DNA of 64,000 bases from RBC074 sp964470555 (GTDB lineage: Bacteria; Acidobacteriota; Blastocatellia; RBC074): positions 6,544 to 70,543 of the forward strand of contig CAYYDG010000040.1 of the NCBI GenBank assembly GCA_964470555.1. The letters run 5' to 3'. A program made the position numbers and the translations under genes. The notes beneath the pieces were generated by a model. It did no database searches, had not been told where the DNA came from, and saw only the letters and a program-made list of their open reading frames with translations. This document shows positions 9,310 through 17,966 of the stretch, one piece after another; position 1 is the stretch's first letter; each line of letters opens with the position of its first letter.

Positions 9310-10032
9310 ATGGCTATGAAAAGAATCTCTATGTTGATCGGATTGTTCGTTGTGTGCGCGTTGATGAGTTCAATGTCGAGTTCCGCCGACGAAGCTGGCG
9401 TTGCCATCAGTCATCAAGCCAAAGCCGATTTCAAACTGACCGCCGATCCGAATTCCGCCGCGTGGAAAAACGTGCCGGGCTTCATCATGGACAAAGGCCG
9501 TCGGGGCGAACCCGTCGCCAACCACAAAACCGAAATTCGTTCGCAATGGACGGCGAAAAACCTGTATCTGCTGTTCATCTGTCCTTACGAAAATCTGCAC
9601 CTGAAACCGAATCCGACGACGACGGCGGAAACCAACAAGCTCTGGGAATGGGATGTGGCGGAAGTGTTCATCGGCACGGACTTCGACGACATCAAACATT
9701 ACACGGAATTCCAGGTGTCGCCGCAGGGCGAATGGGTGGATTTGGACATTGATCGCAAACCGAATCCGCCAAGGCACGATGTCGGCTGGAATTCCGGGTA
9801 TGAAGTCAAAGCGCAATTGGATCGGGCGAAGAAGATTTGGTACGGCGCGATGCGCATCCCTATGGACAAGATAGACAAACGCCCGGCCAGGGCTGGCAAC
9901 GAAATGCGGATCAATTTTTACCGCATCCAGGCGGCTCCGCCGAACCGAGTGTTCGTCAACTGGCAACCGGTCAATAGCGACAATTACCATACGCCCGAAG
10001 CCTTCGGGCGATTGCGGCTCAGCGCGAAGTAA
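9310..10032 (+). CDS. Exported carbohydrate-binding family 9-like protein
   Basis: A 240-residue protein starting at ATG 9310, preceded by AAGGAAATC; an upstream in-frame start would overlap the permease gene and destroy the signal peptide. Residues 1-26 are a Sec signal (MKRISMLIGLFVVCALMSS). The rest looks like a CBM9-like beta-sandwich: an early substrate-edge block (KADFKLTADPNSAAWKNVPG), W-T-x-x-N-L-Y-L-L-F, then the conserved LWEWDVAEVFIG, FQVSPQGEWVDL, and WYGAMRIPMDKI blocks. CBM9 domains bind the reducing ends of glucans and xylans; stand-alone copies like this one are common in Acidobacteriota and Planctomycetota, with unproven function. It is 34 bp after the second permease and may share its transcript. 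Confidence 0.8.
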   Translation: MAMKRISMLIGLFVVCALMSSMSSSADEAGVAISHQAKADFKLTADPNSAAWKNVPGFIMDKGRRGEPVANHKTEIRSQWTAKNLYLLFICPYENLHLKPNPTTTAETNKLWEWDVAEVFIGTDFDDIKHYTEFQVSPQGEWVDLDIDRKPNPPRHDVGWNSGYEVKAQLDRAKKIWYGAMRIPMDKIDKRPARAGNEMRINFYRIQAAPPNRVFVNWQPVNSDNYHTPEAFGRLRLSAK

Positions 10033-10035
10033 ATC

Positions 10036-10067
10036 GATCTCTTGGCTTTCTCTCCCAAGAAGCGATC
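10036..10067. terminator. Weak hairpin between convergent genes
   Basis: GATC-TCTTGG ... CCAAGA-AG-CGATC: a 6-bp core stem (10040-10045 with 10055-10060) plus an outer GATC pair. It lies in the 41-bp gap between the convergent CBM9-like and LuxR-type genes. No long T-run, so only a tentative bidirectional terminator. Confidence 0.35.
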
Positions 10068-10073
10068 TTCCTT

Positions 10074-10502
10074 TCATACCAAATGATCTTTCAGGGCTTT
10101 GGCCACGGCTTCGGATTTGGAATGGACTTGGAGTTTGTCGTAAATGCGGCGGACGTGGAACGAGACGGTGTTGACCGTGACGCCAAGTTCGACCGCCGCC
10201 GTTTTGTAATTGTGGCCTTCGACCAACAGGCTGAGGACGCGAGCTTCATGCGGTGTCAAGGCATAACCCGGTTCTGCGGGTTGGGGAGCTGTCCGAAACA
10301 GATGAATCGTTTTGGCCGACGGCGACGAACGTCGCGCAGGTGCGGTTTGACGTTTTCGGTTGCCAAACGATAAAGGGGCGTCAACGCCGATCAGCAAAAC
10401 TTCGCGCGAGGTTTGAATGGCCAACAGTTTACCGATTTCTGTCAGAGCATCTTCCAGCGTTCCGAAGCTTCCAAGGCATTCGTGGTTCTTGAGCGACAAC
10501 AT
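10074..10502 (-). CDS. LuxR-type HTH regulator without receiver domain
   Basis: A 142-residue protein whose C-terminal 65 residues form a LuxR/FixJ-type helix-turn-helix (LTPHEARVLSLLVEGHNYKT, then TVNTVSFHVRRIYDKLQVHSKSEAVAKAL). The N-terminal 75 residues are too short for a receiver domain and lack the phospho-acceptor Asp pattern; a basic, Ser/Pro-rich linker (about residues 48-65) separates it from the HTH. It is therefore either a stand-alone DNA-binding regulator or a shortened relative of a response regulator. It faces away from the 10800 membrane-protein gene, sharing the 297-bp intergenic region, so control of that operon is possible but unproven. Confidence 0.85.
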   Translation of the reverse strand: MLSLKNHECLGSFGTLEDALTEIGKLLAIQTSREVLLIGVDAPLSFGNRKRQTAPARRSSPSAKTIHLFRTAPQPAEPGYALTPHEARVLSLLVEGHNYKTAAVELGVTVNTVSFHVRRIYDKLQVHSKSEAVAKALKDHLV

Positions 10503-10714
10503 ACCCTTCTTGCTTACCTTTCTTTAGATTTTCAATTGAGTTCCCGCTGCCAAAACGTTTTCATGTGACATTGGGTAAGGTAATCGGTCGGTGAAATGAT
10601 GACCGTATGGTTTTCCGAAAAAGGCTTGATGGGCGAAGTTGGAAAGCCTGTTCGTTGCCACTTGAAAGCTGCTTGGCAACCGTGTGAATTTCGGAAACCG
10701 AATGGGCAAGTGTT

Positions 10715-10743
10715 CTTACAAAGCCAGAAGAGTTGGCTATAAT
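10715..10743 (+). promoter_or_regulatory. Putative sigma-70 promoter of the CHAT locus
   Basis: CTTACA (10715-10720) and a perfect TATAAT (10738-10743) are separated by 17 bp, 56 bp before the ATG at 10800. The -35 matches 4 of 6 consensus bases. This is the only promoter-like sequence I see in the 297-bp divergent region. Confidence 0.5.
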
Positions 10744-10799
10744 TCGGGCGCTGTTCCCACAATTACATCTGCACACAAACACGAAAGAATTGAATTGAT

Positions 10800-12740
10800 A
10801 TGGCAAGTATGGACGAATTGTTGGATCGCGCCTTTCAACTCGCCCATTTCATCCATCGGGATGAAGAGGTTGCCAAATGCATTGCGTTGAAGGCGGCAGA
10901 AACTCTGGATGCTGCGTTGTTGAAAGACGACAAGCGGCGCTATTACCTGTTGCGGCGCAATTCGCGCAGCAAGGTTTCTCTGGGAGAACTGGCCAGGTTG
11001 CAGTGTCTGGTGTTCGTCGAATCGGAGCAGTACGAACGCCACCGCGAACAGGAAGGTCAGGCGTCCGGCCAACCGTTGAACCAGGAAACGATGATCGTTC
11101 ATTTCGTCAAACATCTGGTCAGAATTACGGTGCGACGCAAATCGTTGTATGTCACGTTGGGCATCAGCCGGTTGCTGCACAATTACTCCACGGCAGATAC
11201 GGTGGAGCTATACGGTGTTGTGTTGCAATCCGCTGACCGGGTTCCTGACGACGATTATTTTCGTGCTTGCAAAGCCACGCTGATGCGCGAACTGAAAGAA
11301 CGCTTTAGCGGATTGCTCAATGTAACGCGTGGTGCGCGCGGCGAAGAGCGGTTTGTTACACACGACAACTCGTCGCGGTTTGTGACGTTGGTGCATGAAT
11401 GTTTGCGGCAATTCACACCGTGGGGGACCCGTTGTGTCGTGCCGGAAAGGTTTGATGCGCAAACCGGCGAGTTACCCGAATTGCGATTCGACGGAAATGA
11501 CCCGGACGAAGAACATTCCATTGAAACCAATCGCTTTCACGCAACGCTCGATCCGGCTTGTTTCAACCGACTGGTGGCTGGTTTGGGACGCGAAACTCCT
11601 GAAAAGCGATTGGCGATTCCGATGTTTGCGTTTGGCCAGGTTGAAGATGGAGACGCTGGTCGAGGTTCGGCTGCGATGAGCGAAAATCTGCCTCCGACAT
11701 TGAGCCACAAAGACCGCCGGTTAATGACGCAGCATTTGGAACGGCAATCCCGACGCCGCAAAAATTCAACGGGTGGAACCTTGCGCGTGCTGGTGGATGG
11801 CGAAGAATGCGCGCGGCTTGATGCGGAGCGAAACGACCAAACACGTTTCGACATTGGCGACGGCGCGGAGCTGATTGAGGTTCGCGCAACCGATACGCAA
11901 GGCGAATTGCTGCTGGCCGCACACATGCTGGAATACGAAATTTTGCGGAATGCGCTGAAACCGCAGCAGGTGGAATTTGCTCCCGAAGGCGGTCAACGAT
12001 TGGCGCTGACCATCACACCAACCGGCGAAGCGGCAGGCAGCGTTGAAATCCGGTATTTCGTGCCGAGCTATTCTCTGCTTTCCCGATTCAAAAGCTGGTT
12101 CTGGCCGAGCGGCGACGGAAACTGGCTGAAACCTGTACTGGTTTATGCGCTACTTTTGATTGCCGCCGGATTGCTTTTCAACCGACTGGCGCGAAAAGAG
12201 GGTGGCAATGAAATTGTGGTCGTCGTGCCTTCACCCAGCCCAAGCGTCACCGTTACACCGACGCCAGTTGAACAACCCGGTCCGTTGCTCAATCCATCGC
12301 CGCCTGAGCCGGAAGAATTCCTGGCTGTTGATCTTCGAGCCAGCAAATCGTCCGGGCTTGAAAATCTGACGCGCAGCCAGCGCGAAGAAAATGCCGTGAG
12401 TTCGTTGTTGGCGGCGAAAAAGCTTTTTATCGAAGCCAAAGGCTCATCCGTGGCCGCGCAGTTTGGCGAATTGCTCAGACAACGCCTGGAACCGAACGTA
12501 AAATTCGTCTTTACCGACAAATCGGACAAACCCGACATTGCGTTGAAGCTGACCGTCGAACCATCCGGTCAACGCCTTCGAGTCATCGCCCGCATCATCA
12601 ACGCCGACAATGATGTTTTCTGGCCATTGATACCAGGCGTTCGCGCGCGTCAATACACTGGCCCGGAAGAAAAGATTCTCGATCAATTGAGCCGTGATTT
12701 GCTCAGCGATATTCAGCGATTGGAACAGAAACAGAAGTAA
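10800..12740 (+). CDS. Membrane-spanning protein paired with CHAT protease, unknown
   Basis: A 646-residue protein with no family I recognise with confidence. Visible layout: a helical, charged cytoplasmic part of about 440 residues beginning MASMDELLDRAF (ATG 10809 is an alternative start); one membrane helix at about 445-462 (LVYALLLIAAGLLFNRLA); a Pro/Thr/Ser linker (PSPSPSVTVTPTPVEQPGPL); and a periplasmic domain of about 130 residues (KLFIEAKGSSVAAQFGELLR to the end) that looks like an LpoB/FlgT-like alpha-beta fold (IALKLTVEPSGQRLRVIARI). Residues 370-400 (GTLRVLVDGEECARL) may be a small beta domain. The exported TPR-CHAT protease starts 40 bp downstream with its own strong RBS. The pair suggests a trans-envelope sensor plus a periplasmic caspase-like enzyme; this is inference. 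Confidence 0.7.
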   Translation: MASMDELLDRAFQLAHFIHRDEEVAKCIALKAAETLDAALLKDDKRRYYLLRRNSRSKVSLGELARLQCLVFVESEQYERHREQEGQASGQPLNQETMIVHFVKHLVRITVRRKSLYVTLGISRLLHNYSTADTVELYGVVLQSADRVPDDDYFRACKATLMRELKERFSGLLNVTRGARGEERFVTHDNSSRFVTLVHECLRQFTPWGTRCVVPERFDAQTGELPELRFDGNDPDEEHSIETNRFHATLDPACFNRLVAGLGRETPEKRLAIPMFAFGQVEDGDAGRGSAAMSENLPPTLSHKDRRLMTQHLERQSRRRKNSTGGTLRVLVDGEECARLDAERNDQTRFDIGDGAELIEVRATDTQGELLLAAHMLEYEILRNALKPQQVEFAPEGGQRLALTITPTGEAAGSVEIRYFVPSYSLLSRFKSWFWPSGDGNWLKPVLVYALLLIAAGLLFNRLARKEGGNEIVVVVPSPSPSVTVTPTPVEQPGPLLNPSPPEPEEFLAVDLRASKSSGLENLTRSQREENAVSSLLAAKKLFIEAKGSSVAAQFGELLRQRLEPNVKFVFTDKSDKPDIALKLTVEPSGQRLRVIARIINADNDVFWPLIPGVRARQYTGPEEKILDQLSRDLLSDIQRLEQKQK

Positions 12741-12780
12741 TTTTCGAAGTCAAAACCAGCCACGTTTCAGGAGGAACGCT

Positions 12781-15700
12781 ATGATTTTCCATCAGCGCCG
12801 TCTCGCCTTTTTCGCTCGTTTACAAGTTTCGTTTTGTCTCTGCTTGTTGGCCCTGTTGTTTCTATTGCCACAAACTACCAGCGCACTACAGCGCCGACCT
12901 GCTCCCAGTGCGCCAGCTTTCGCCGCCCAGGGTTCGCAAACCAATGTAGCCGATCAGTTGCTGGCTGAAGCGGAAAAGCTGCGTACTGCTGCGACTCCTG
13001 CCTCCCGCCGTGAAGCCGTCGAGAAGTACAAGGCCGCCTTGCTGTTGTGGCAAAGTCTGGGCGACCGCCGCAAGGAAGCGACGACACGCAACGGCCTATG
13101 TTCTGTGTATAACAGACTGGGCGAACGGCAGGTTGCCTTGGGTTATTGCGAGCAAGCCGTCGTGCTGCGGCGGGAACTGAAGGATCAAGCAGGCGAAGCC
13201 GAAACGCTGAACCTGATCGGCAATATCCAATTGGCGCTGCACGGGCCGCTGGCGGCGCTTGATTATTTTCAACGCTCGCTCGCCTTGCGTCGCGCTCTTG
13301 GAGACCGACGCGGCATTGTCGTCACGCTCGGCAATCTCTCAGGGCTTTACTCGCAGACGGGCGAAGCGGAGAAAGAGTTGGAAGCGTTGCGCGAAGCATT
13401 GCCGTCGGCACAGGCGCTGAACGACAAGGCGCTGGAAATGGAGTTGCTCAATCGGCTTGGAAATGGTCACAGTCGTCTTGGTCCTATGGAATCAGCCTTC
13501 GGCTACTATCAGCAAGCGATTGTCCTTAGCCGCGCGCTTAATGATAAGTGGCAGGAAGCAAGCACGCTCACCAATCTCGGCGGGCTATATCAAGAAACCG
13601 GCAACATGCAACAAGCGCTCGACGCGCTTGCCGCCGCTGTCGCTTTGTATCGTGAGATCGGAGACCAGGCGGCAACAACAGTGCCGCTCATTAATCTTGC
13701 AGGAGTGTGGAATGCGCTGGGAGAAGCCGGCAAAGCTCTGCTCATTGGCGAAGAAGGGTTGAAGTTAGCCAAAGAGTCCGGCGCTGCCGATTATGAATTC
13801 TTCGCGCTGCAAACGCTGAGCGACACGCATCACATGCTGGGCAACAACCGAAAAGCGCTCGAATATCGTCAAGCGGCCTTAGCTCTGGCGCGTGCGCGCA
13901 ACAACAAAAGCGGTGAGGCAAGTGCCTTATCGCGCCTGGCCCTCGATAACCAGCGCTTGAACGATCTGCTCAAAGCATTGGAGTACGGGCAACAGGCGAT
14001 TGCTTTGCATCGTGCGACCGGCGACCGGCTCGAATTGATGTACGCCCTGCACGAACTTTGCCGCGCTTATCACAAACTTTCCGATTACTCATCTGCCGTC
14101 ACTGCTTGCCGCGAGTCGCTGGAACTCGCGCGCCTGCGGGGCGACCGCGTATCTGAGGCGAGGTCGCTGGTAGAGCTCGCTCGGATTGCCGCGCACAACG
14201 GGGAGATGAAGCAAGCACGCGATTGTGCGGAAGAAGGGGTGAAGCTTGTCGAAACTGCGGGTTCCGAGTTTGTCAACCGCGAGGCACGCGCGAGTTTCAT
14301 CGGTGTCAATTATCAAGCCTATGAAAGCTACATCGGAATATTGATGAAGCAGCATCGGGATAACTCGTCTGCCGCTCTTGACCGGCAAGCGTTGCAAATG
14401 GCCGAGCGGGCACACGCGAGGGTTTTGCTGACATCGTTGGCCGAAGCGCGCGTCGGCATTCGGCAAGGCGTCGAAGCCGCGTTGCTTGAGCGGGAGCAGC
14501 GCGTGTTGAAGCAACTCAAAATGAAAGCCATCGAGCAAAACCGCTTGAGTGAAGCAAACGCAAACCGAGACAAAGCCGCCAGCGTCGCGCGGGAAATTAC
14601 CGAACTCTCCGCCGAGCTTGAACGAGTGCGCGGACAAATCAGAACCGACAACCCACACTATGCCGCGCTGATACAACCGCAGTCGCTCAGCTCATCGCAA
14701 ATTCAGAAAGAAGTCGTTGCCAGTCATGACACGCTGTTGCTGGAATATGCGCTGGGTGAAGAGCAAAGTTTTCTGTGGGCGATTTCGGCAAACAGTTTCA
14801 ACAGCTACGAACTGGACAAAGGCGAAATCATCGAAAAAGCGGCGCAGCGGGTTTACGATTTGCTGACGGCTCGGAATCTCAAGATTGATTTTGAAGACGA
14901 AGAAGAGAGGCGGGTGCGAATCAAAAAAGCGGACGCCGAATTTCAAATTGCTGCCGCCGAATTAAGCCGGTTAATACTTGCGCCCGCTGCCAAAGAGCTT
15001 CGCAGCAAACGTCCGAAGCAGTTGTTGATTGTGGCCGACGGAAAGTTGCAGTACGTGCCGTTTGCGGCTCTTCCGGTGATCGGTGATCGGTTGGCGGTTG
15101 TCGGTAAAAACTCCCGCACCAACCGACCACCAACCACCGGCTACCGACCACTAATTCTGGATTACGAAATCGTCAACCTGCCGTCGGCCTCGACGCTGGC
15201 CGTGCTCCGGCGCGAATTGAAAGACCGAAAGCCCGCGCCGAAGACGCTGGCCGTATTTGCCGATCCGGTGTTTGAAGCTGACGACGAACGTGTCCCAAAA
15301 GATGTTCGTGACCGGCTGGCGCGTGAGCGGCAAACGCCAGCAACCAAAGAAAAATCGGCGGAAGCGGCGATTGCCACGGATGAATTGACGCGCGCGATTC
15401 GGAATGTCGGTTTGGATGGCGAACGCGCCGGGTTGCAACGCCTGCCGTTTTCGCGCGAAGAGGCCAATGCAATTCTGAAATTCGCGCCGCAAGATGGTAG
15501 CTTCGGCGCGCTGGATTTTGACGCCACGCAAGAAGCTGCGCTAAAGCCGGAATTGGGCCAATACCGCTACGTTCATTTCGCCACGCACGGGTTTATGGAC
15601 AACACGACGCCGGAACTTTCCGGGTTGGTGTTGTCGCTGCTGGATTCCGAAGGGCGCAAACGGGACGGTTTTCTGCGAATGGTGGAAATTTACAATTTGA

Positions 15701-16011
15701 ATTTGCCGGCTGAACTGGTGGTGCTCAGCGCCTGCAAAACCGGTTTGGGCAAGGAAGTGCGAGGTGAAGGGTTGATGAGTTTGACGCGCGGATTTATGTA
15801 TGCCGGAGCGCGCCGCGTCGTCGTCAGTTTGTGGGACGTGAATGACAAATCCACGGCCAGTTTGATGAGCGAACTGTACCGCGGCTTGCTGACACAGAAA
15901 TTGCGCCCATCGGCGGCTCTACGTGCGGCGCAGTTGAAACTGTTCCGCAGCCGCCAATGGAACGCGCCGTATTATTGGGCGGCGTTTGCGCAACACGGCG
16001 AACCGCGTTGA
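12781..16011 (+). CDS. Exported TPR-CHAT domain protease
   Basis: A 1076-residue protein starting at ATG 12781 behind CAGGAGGAACGCT. A Sec signal (LQVSFCLCLLALLFLLPQTT, ending SALQ) is followed by about ten tetratricopeptide repeats (residues 55-520; recurring G-x-ALGYCEQAV, A-L-D-Y-F-Q-R-S-L-A), a coiled-coil linker (about 540-640), and a C-terminal CHAT domain (about 770-1076). The caspase-like dyad is present: His in HFATHG near residue 936 and Cys in LVVLSACKTG near residue 984, followed by GEGLMSLTRGF and VVVSLWDVND. CHAT enzymes are Cys proteases or scaffolds in signalling and defence; an exported form acts in the envelope. An in-frame heptamer-repeat insertion lies between linker and CHAT core (15075-15152). 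Nothing shows what is cleaved. Confidence 0.9.
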   Translation: MIFHQRRLAFFARLQVSFCLCLLALLFLLPQTTSALQRRPAPSAPAFAAQGSQTNVADQLLAEAEKLRTAATPASRREAVEKYKAALLLWQSLGDRRKEATTRNGLCSVYNRLGERQVALGYCEQAVVLRRELKDQAGEAETLNLIGNIQLALHGPLAALDYFQRSLALRRALGDRRGIVVTLGNLSGLYSQTGEAEKELEALREALPSAQALNDKALEMELLNRLGNGHSRLGPMESAFGYYQQAIVLSRALNDKWQEASTLTNLGGLYQETGNMQQALDALAAAVALYREIGDQAATTVPLINLAGVWNALGEAGKALLIGEEGLKLAKESGAADYEFFALQTLSDTHHMLGNNRKALEYRQAALALARARNNKSGEASALSRLALDNQRLNDLLKALEYGQQAIALHRATGDRLELMYALHELCRAYHKLSDYSSAVTACRESLELARLRGDRVSEARSLVELARIAAHNGEMKQARDCAEEGVKLVETAGSEFVNREARASFIGVNYQAYESYIGILMKQHRDNSSAALDRQALQMAERAHARVLLTSLAEARVGIRQGVEAALLEREQRVLKQLKMKAIEQNRLSEANANRDKAASVAREITELSAELERVRGQIRTDNPHYAALIQPQSLSSSQIQKEVVASHDTLLLEYALGEEQSFLWAISANSFNSYELDKGEIIEKAAQRVYDLLTARNLKIDFEDEEERRVRIKKADAEFQIAAAELSRLILAPAAKELRSKRPKQLLIVADGKLQYVPFAALPVIGDRLAVVGKNSRTNRPPTTGYRPLILDYEIVNLPSASTLAVLRRELKDRKPAPKTLAVFADPVFEADDERVPKDVRDRLARERQTPATKEKSAEAAIATDELTRAIRNVGLDGERAGLQRLPFSREEANAILKFAPQDGSFGALDFDATQEAALKPELGQYRYVHFATHGFMDNTTPELSGLVLSLLDSEGRKRDGFLRMVEIYNLNLPAELVVLSACKTGLGKEVRGEGLMSLTRGFMYAGARRVVVSLWDVNDKSTASLMSELYRGLLTQKLRPSAALRAAQLKLFRSRQWNAPYYWAAFAQHGEPR
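15075..15152. repeat. In-frame heptameric repeat pair (inverted) inside CHAT gene
   Basis: Left block: GGTGATC, GGTGATC, GGTTGGC, GGTTGTC, GGT (15075-15105). Right block: ACCAACC, GACCACC, AACCACC, GGCTACC, GACCACT (15118-15152). The right block is an imperfect reverse complement of the left one, so the RNA can fold into a hairpin. The insertion is read through in frame as a loop rich in Asn, Arg, Pro and Thr. Confidence 0.65.
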
Positions 16012-16027
16012 CGCGAACCGCTTCTTG

Positions 16028-16747
16028 TCATTGCATCACGCCGAGTTGTTTCAGCAAATCCAACTGATCGAACGTCAGGCTGAAGCCTGCAACTTTTCCT
16101 TCGGCAACCTGATAAATAGCCACAAACGGCAACGCCACCGTTTTGCCGGTCGGCGCAATTCCCATCAAATCGCCATTGTGCGTGCCGCGAAACCGCGCGC
16201 AGACGACGACCTTGTCGGCTTCGGCAATCATTTCGTCCGCAAAGAGTTCGTATTTCGGAAACGCCGATTCAAAGGCTGCGATGTGCTGTTTCAATTCCTC
16301 GCTGTCGGTGAATTCGCCGACGATGGCGTCGGTTTTGGCTTTGCCGCTGAGGGCGGCAAAGTAGCGAGTGATGAGGTCTTTGTTTCCTTGAAGCATCGCT
16401 TCCGTGATCGTCCTCGGATCGTAATAAGGCCGTATTTCTTTGATCTGTCCCTTTTCCAGGTCGAGGCGGAACCGGTCAAAGACTGGAATCACACCGAAGA
16501 TGGTCTCAAAATCGAAAAGGCTGGCGACGTACTCGCCTTCGACGATGTGGTCTTTAATCCGGCAGCCTTTGATCGCCGGAAATAGCCCCGACAGATAATT
16601 CGTCACGGCTTCGACACCATGCAGCTTGGGGGTCATTGGATTTTCAAAGGTCACATCCTGCGCAAACGGAACTCCGGTGAAGTCTCGCTTGTTTCCCAAA
16701 CCGTTGATGTAACTTTCAACAATTTCTACCTTCTTGGCTCGATCCAT
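16028..16747 (-). CDS. Double SnoaL/NTF2-like protein (ester-cyclase type)
   Basis: A 239-residue protein of two tandem NTF2-like cone domains. The first (about 1-115, KKVEIVESYINGLGNKRDF ... FDRFRLDLEKGQIKEIRPYYD) resembles a nuclear-transport-factor-2/SnoaL fold; the second (about 118-239, LITRYFAALSGKAKTDAIVGE ... GTHNGDLMGIAPTGKTVALP) carries the ester-cyclase block G-T-H-x-G-x-x-x-G-x-x-P-T-G-K. Such cups bind small hydrophobic molecules; a polyketide-cyclase or dehydratase role cannot be assumed. A good RBS (AGGGAGGAAATCA) precedes the start. It is the last gene of the run DinB-like, SnoaL, SnoaL, 19 bp after its neighbour, and converges on the CHAT gene. Confidence 0.8.
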   Translation of the reverse strand: MDRAKKVEIVESYINGLGNKRDFTGVPFAQDVTFENPMTPKLHGVEAVTNYLSGLFPAIKGCRIKDHIVEGEYVASLFDFETIFGVIPVFDRFRLDLEKGQIKEIRPYYDPRTITEAMLQGNKDLITRYFAALSGKAKTDAIVGEFTDSEELKQHIAAFESAFPKYELFADEMIAEADKVVVCARFRGTHNGDLMGIAPTGKTVALPFVAIYQVAEGKVAGFSLTFDQLDLLKQLGVMQ

Positions 16748-16765
16748 TGATTTCCTCCCTATCGG

Positions 16766-17152
16766 TTAGGCCGCTCCATTTGAGTTCCAAATGTCAATGT
16801 GCAGTTTCCACGTGCCGCCGTCGTCTTTCCAGACCACCACGTATTTGCCGACATCGGTTATCGTCGCGCCGCCTTCGGGTTGGATGGTCAAGGTGTAGTG
16901 GCCGACTTCGACGGCCAGATCGTCGCGCTCCTCAACGTGCTTGGTTTCCAGTTTGGCGGATTTGATGCCCATGTTCATCGCGCCTTGCCAGAAGGCCGCA
17001 ATGTCGGGAGTGCCGCTCATCGGCGCTCCGCCCGGAGGCAGCAGCCGCGCATCGGCGGTGTAACAAGCGACTACGCCCGCAGCATCGCCGCGATCAAATG
17101 CCGCCATGAAATTTTTGTTGCCGGTTTGAATTGCATCGCTGATTTTTGACAT
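16766..17152 (-). CDS. SnoaL-like / DUF4440-type NTF2-fold protein
   Basis: 128 residues from ATG 17152 (MSKISDAIQTGNKNFMAAFD). One NTF2-like domain: AAFDRGDAAGVVACYTADARLLPPG is the typical opening of the DUF4440/SnoaL family, and YVVVWKDDGGTWKLHIDIWN the typical closing strands. The start overlaps the last base of the DinB-like stop (TAATG arrangement), so translational coupling is likely; an upstream in-frame start would lie inside that gene and is rejected. Function is probably small-molecule binding, isomerase or hydrolase; not resolvable here. Confidence 0.85.
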   Translation of the reverse strand: MSKISDAIQTGNKNFMAAFDRGDAAGVVACYTADARLLPPGGAPMSGTPDIAAFWQGAMNMGIKSAKLETKHVEERDDLAVEVGHYTLTIQPEGGATITDVGKYVVVWKDDGGTWKLHIDIWNSNGAA

Positions 17153-17895
17153 TACTTTGATCCTCCAATTTTTGGATAGTTGGCATCGCGTTTGACTTCC
17201 CACAACTGCATCAAATGGCGTTCGGTGTGGCCGGGAATTCGCAGTAGATATTGATAACCGTCAAATAGAAAACTGCTGTTTCCAGGGTAGATGTAATGCT
17301 GTCGCCAATCTACTTTCAGAGTTTCGATGATTCGCCATGTATCATCGCGCTGTTTGTCGAAGGCTTTCAGCATTTCTTCCGGCGTTTTGTATTTACCAGT
17401 CGGAGCCATCGTCGCTTCCGGCGGTGGATTGCTGGGAATGCTGGTATCAACCAACGACCGGTCGAGAATGTCGTTCAGGATAACCAAGTCAATACGTCGG
17501 CGATCTTCAAGTGGAATGATCGAAAAATCGCTCGGCTTGGGTTTGATTTTGCGCCAATGAAAGATGTAAGCCGGTTCATCACCTTTTCCAAACTTGGCAG
17601 CGAACTCACTCATGAGCCACCGCTCAGTCAGGATGATGTGCTCGGCACATTCAGCCACCGACCAGCGAAAAGGCTTGGGTTTGAACGTCCATTGTTCAGG
17701 CGAAACGTCACGCACCGCATCGTGCATCATCTGGCGAGTCCGTTTCAGATAATCCATTAGAAATCGCCGCTCTTCCGCCTGTAACGAAGGTGTGGCGGCG
17801 GTTGGCTGAGCGGATGGTTTCTGTTGCTGCGCCTGAGCCGAAAACAGGCTCAGGCAGAACATACTGGCAATCACAACAAGCAGGCAAGCTCTCAT
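17152..17895 (-). CDS. Exported DinB-family protein
   Basis: 247 residues from ATG 17895, which has GGAGAGG just upstream; a TTG four codons earlier is a weaker choice. A Sec signal (ACLLVVIASMFCLSLFSAQA) is followed by a DinB-like four-helix bundle. Metal-site candidates are His in CAEHIILTE (about residue 93) and the pair in GHTERHLMQLWEVK near the C-terminus, the usual three-His pattern of the DinB/YfiT superfamily. Members are metal-dependent thiol transferases or of unknown function. An exported copy is less usual, as most act in the cytoplasm with bacillithiol or mycothiol. Overlaps the downstream SnoaL gene by one base. Confidence 0.85.
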   Translation of the reverse strand: MRACLLVVIASMFCLSLFSAQAQQQKPSAQPTAATPSLQAEERRFLMDYLKRTRQMMHDAVRDVSPEQWTFKPKPFRWSVAECAEHIILTERWLMSEFAAKFGKGDEPAYIFHWRKIKPKPSDFSIIPLEDRRRIDLVILNDILDRSLVDTSIPSNPPPEATMAPTGKYKTPEEMLKAFDKQRDDTWRIIETLKVDWRQHYIYPGNSSFLFDGYQYLLRIPGHTERHLMQLWEVKRDANYPKIGGSK

Positions 17896-17966
17896 ATTCC
17901 TCTCCAAATGTATTGCTGCATTGTTGGCAGGATGGTTTGCTGGTAATTGGCATTCGCCGAGATCGG

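Noticed and set aside
10074..10502. Full two-component response regulator
   Set aside because: Only the LuxR HTH is present; the N-terminus is too short and lacks a receiver-domain Asp pattern.
17896..17907. TTG start for the DinB-like gene
   Set aside because: The GGAGAGG sequence is correctly spaced for the ATG four codons downstream, which also begins the signal peptide.
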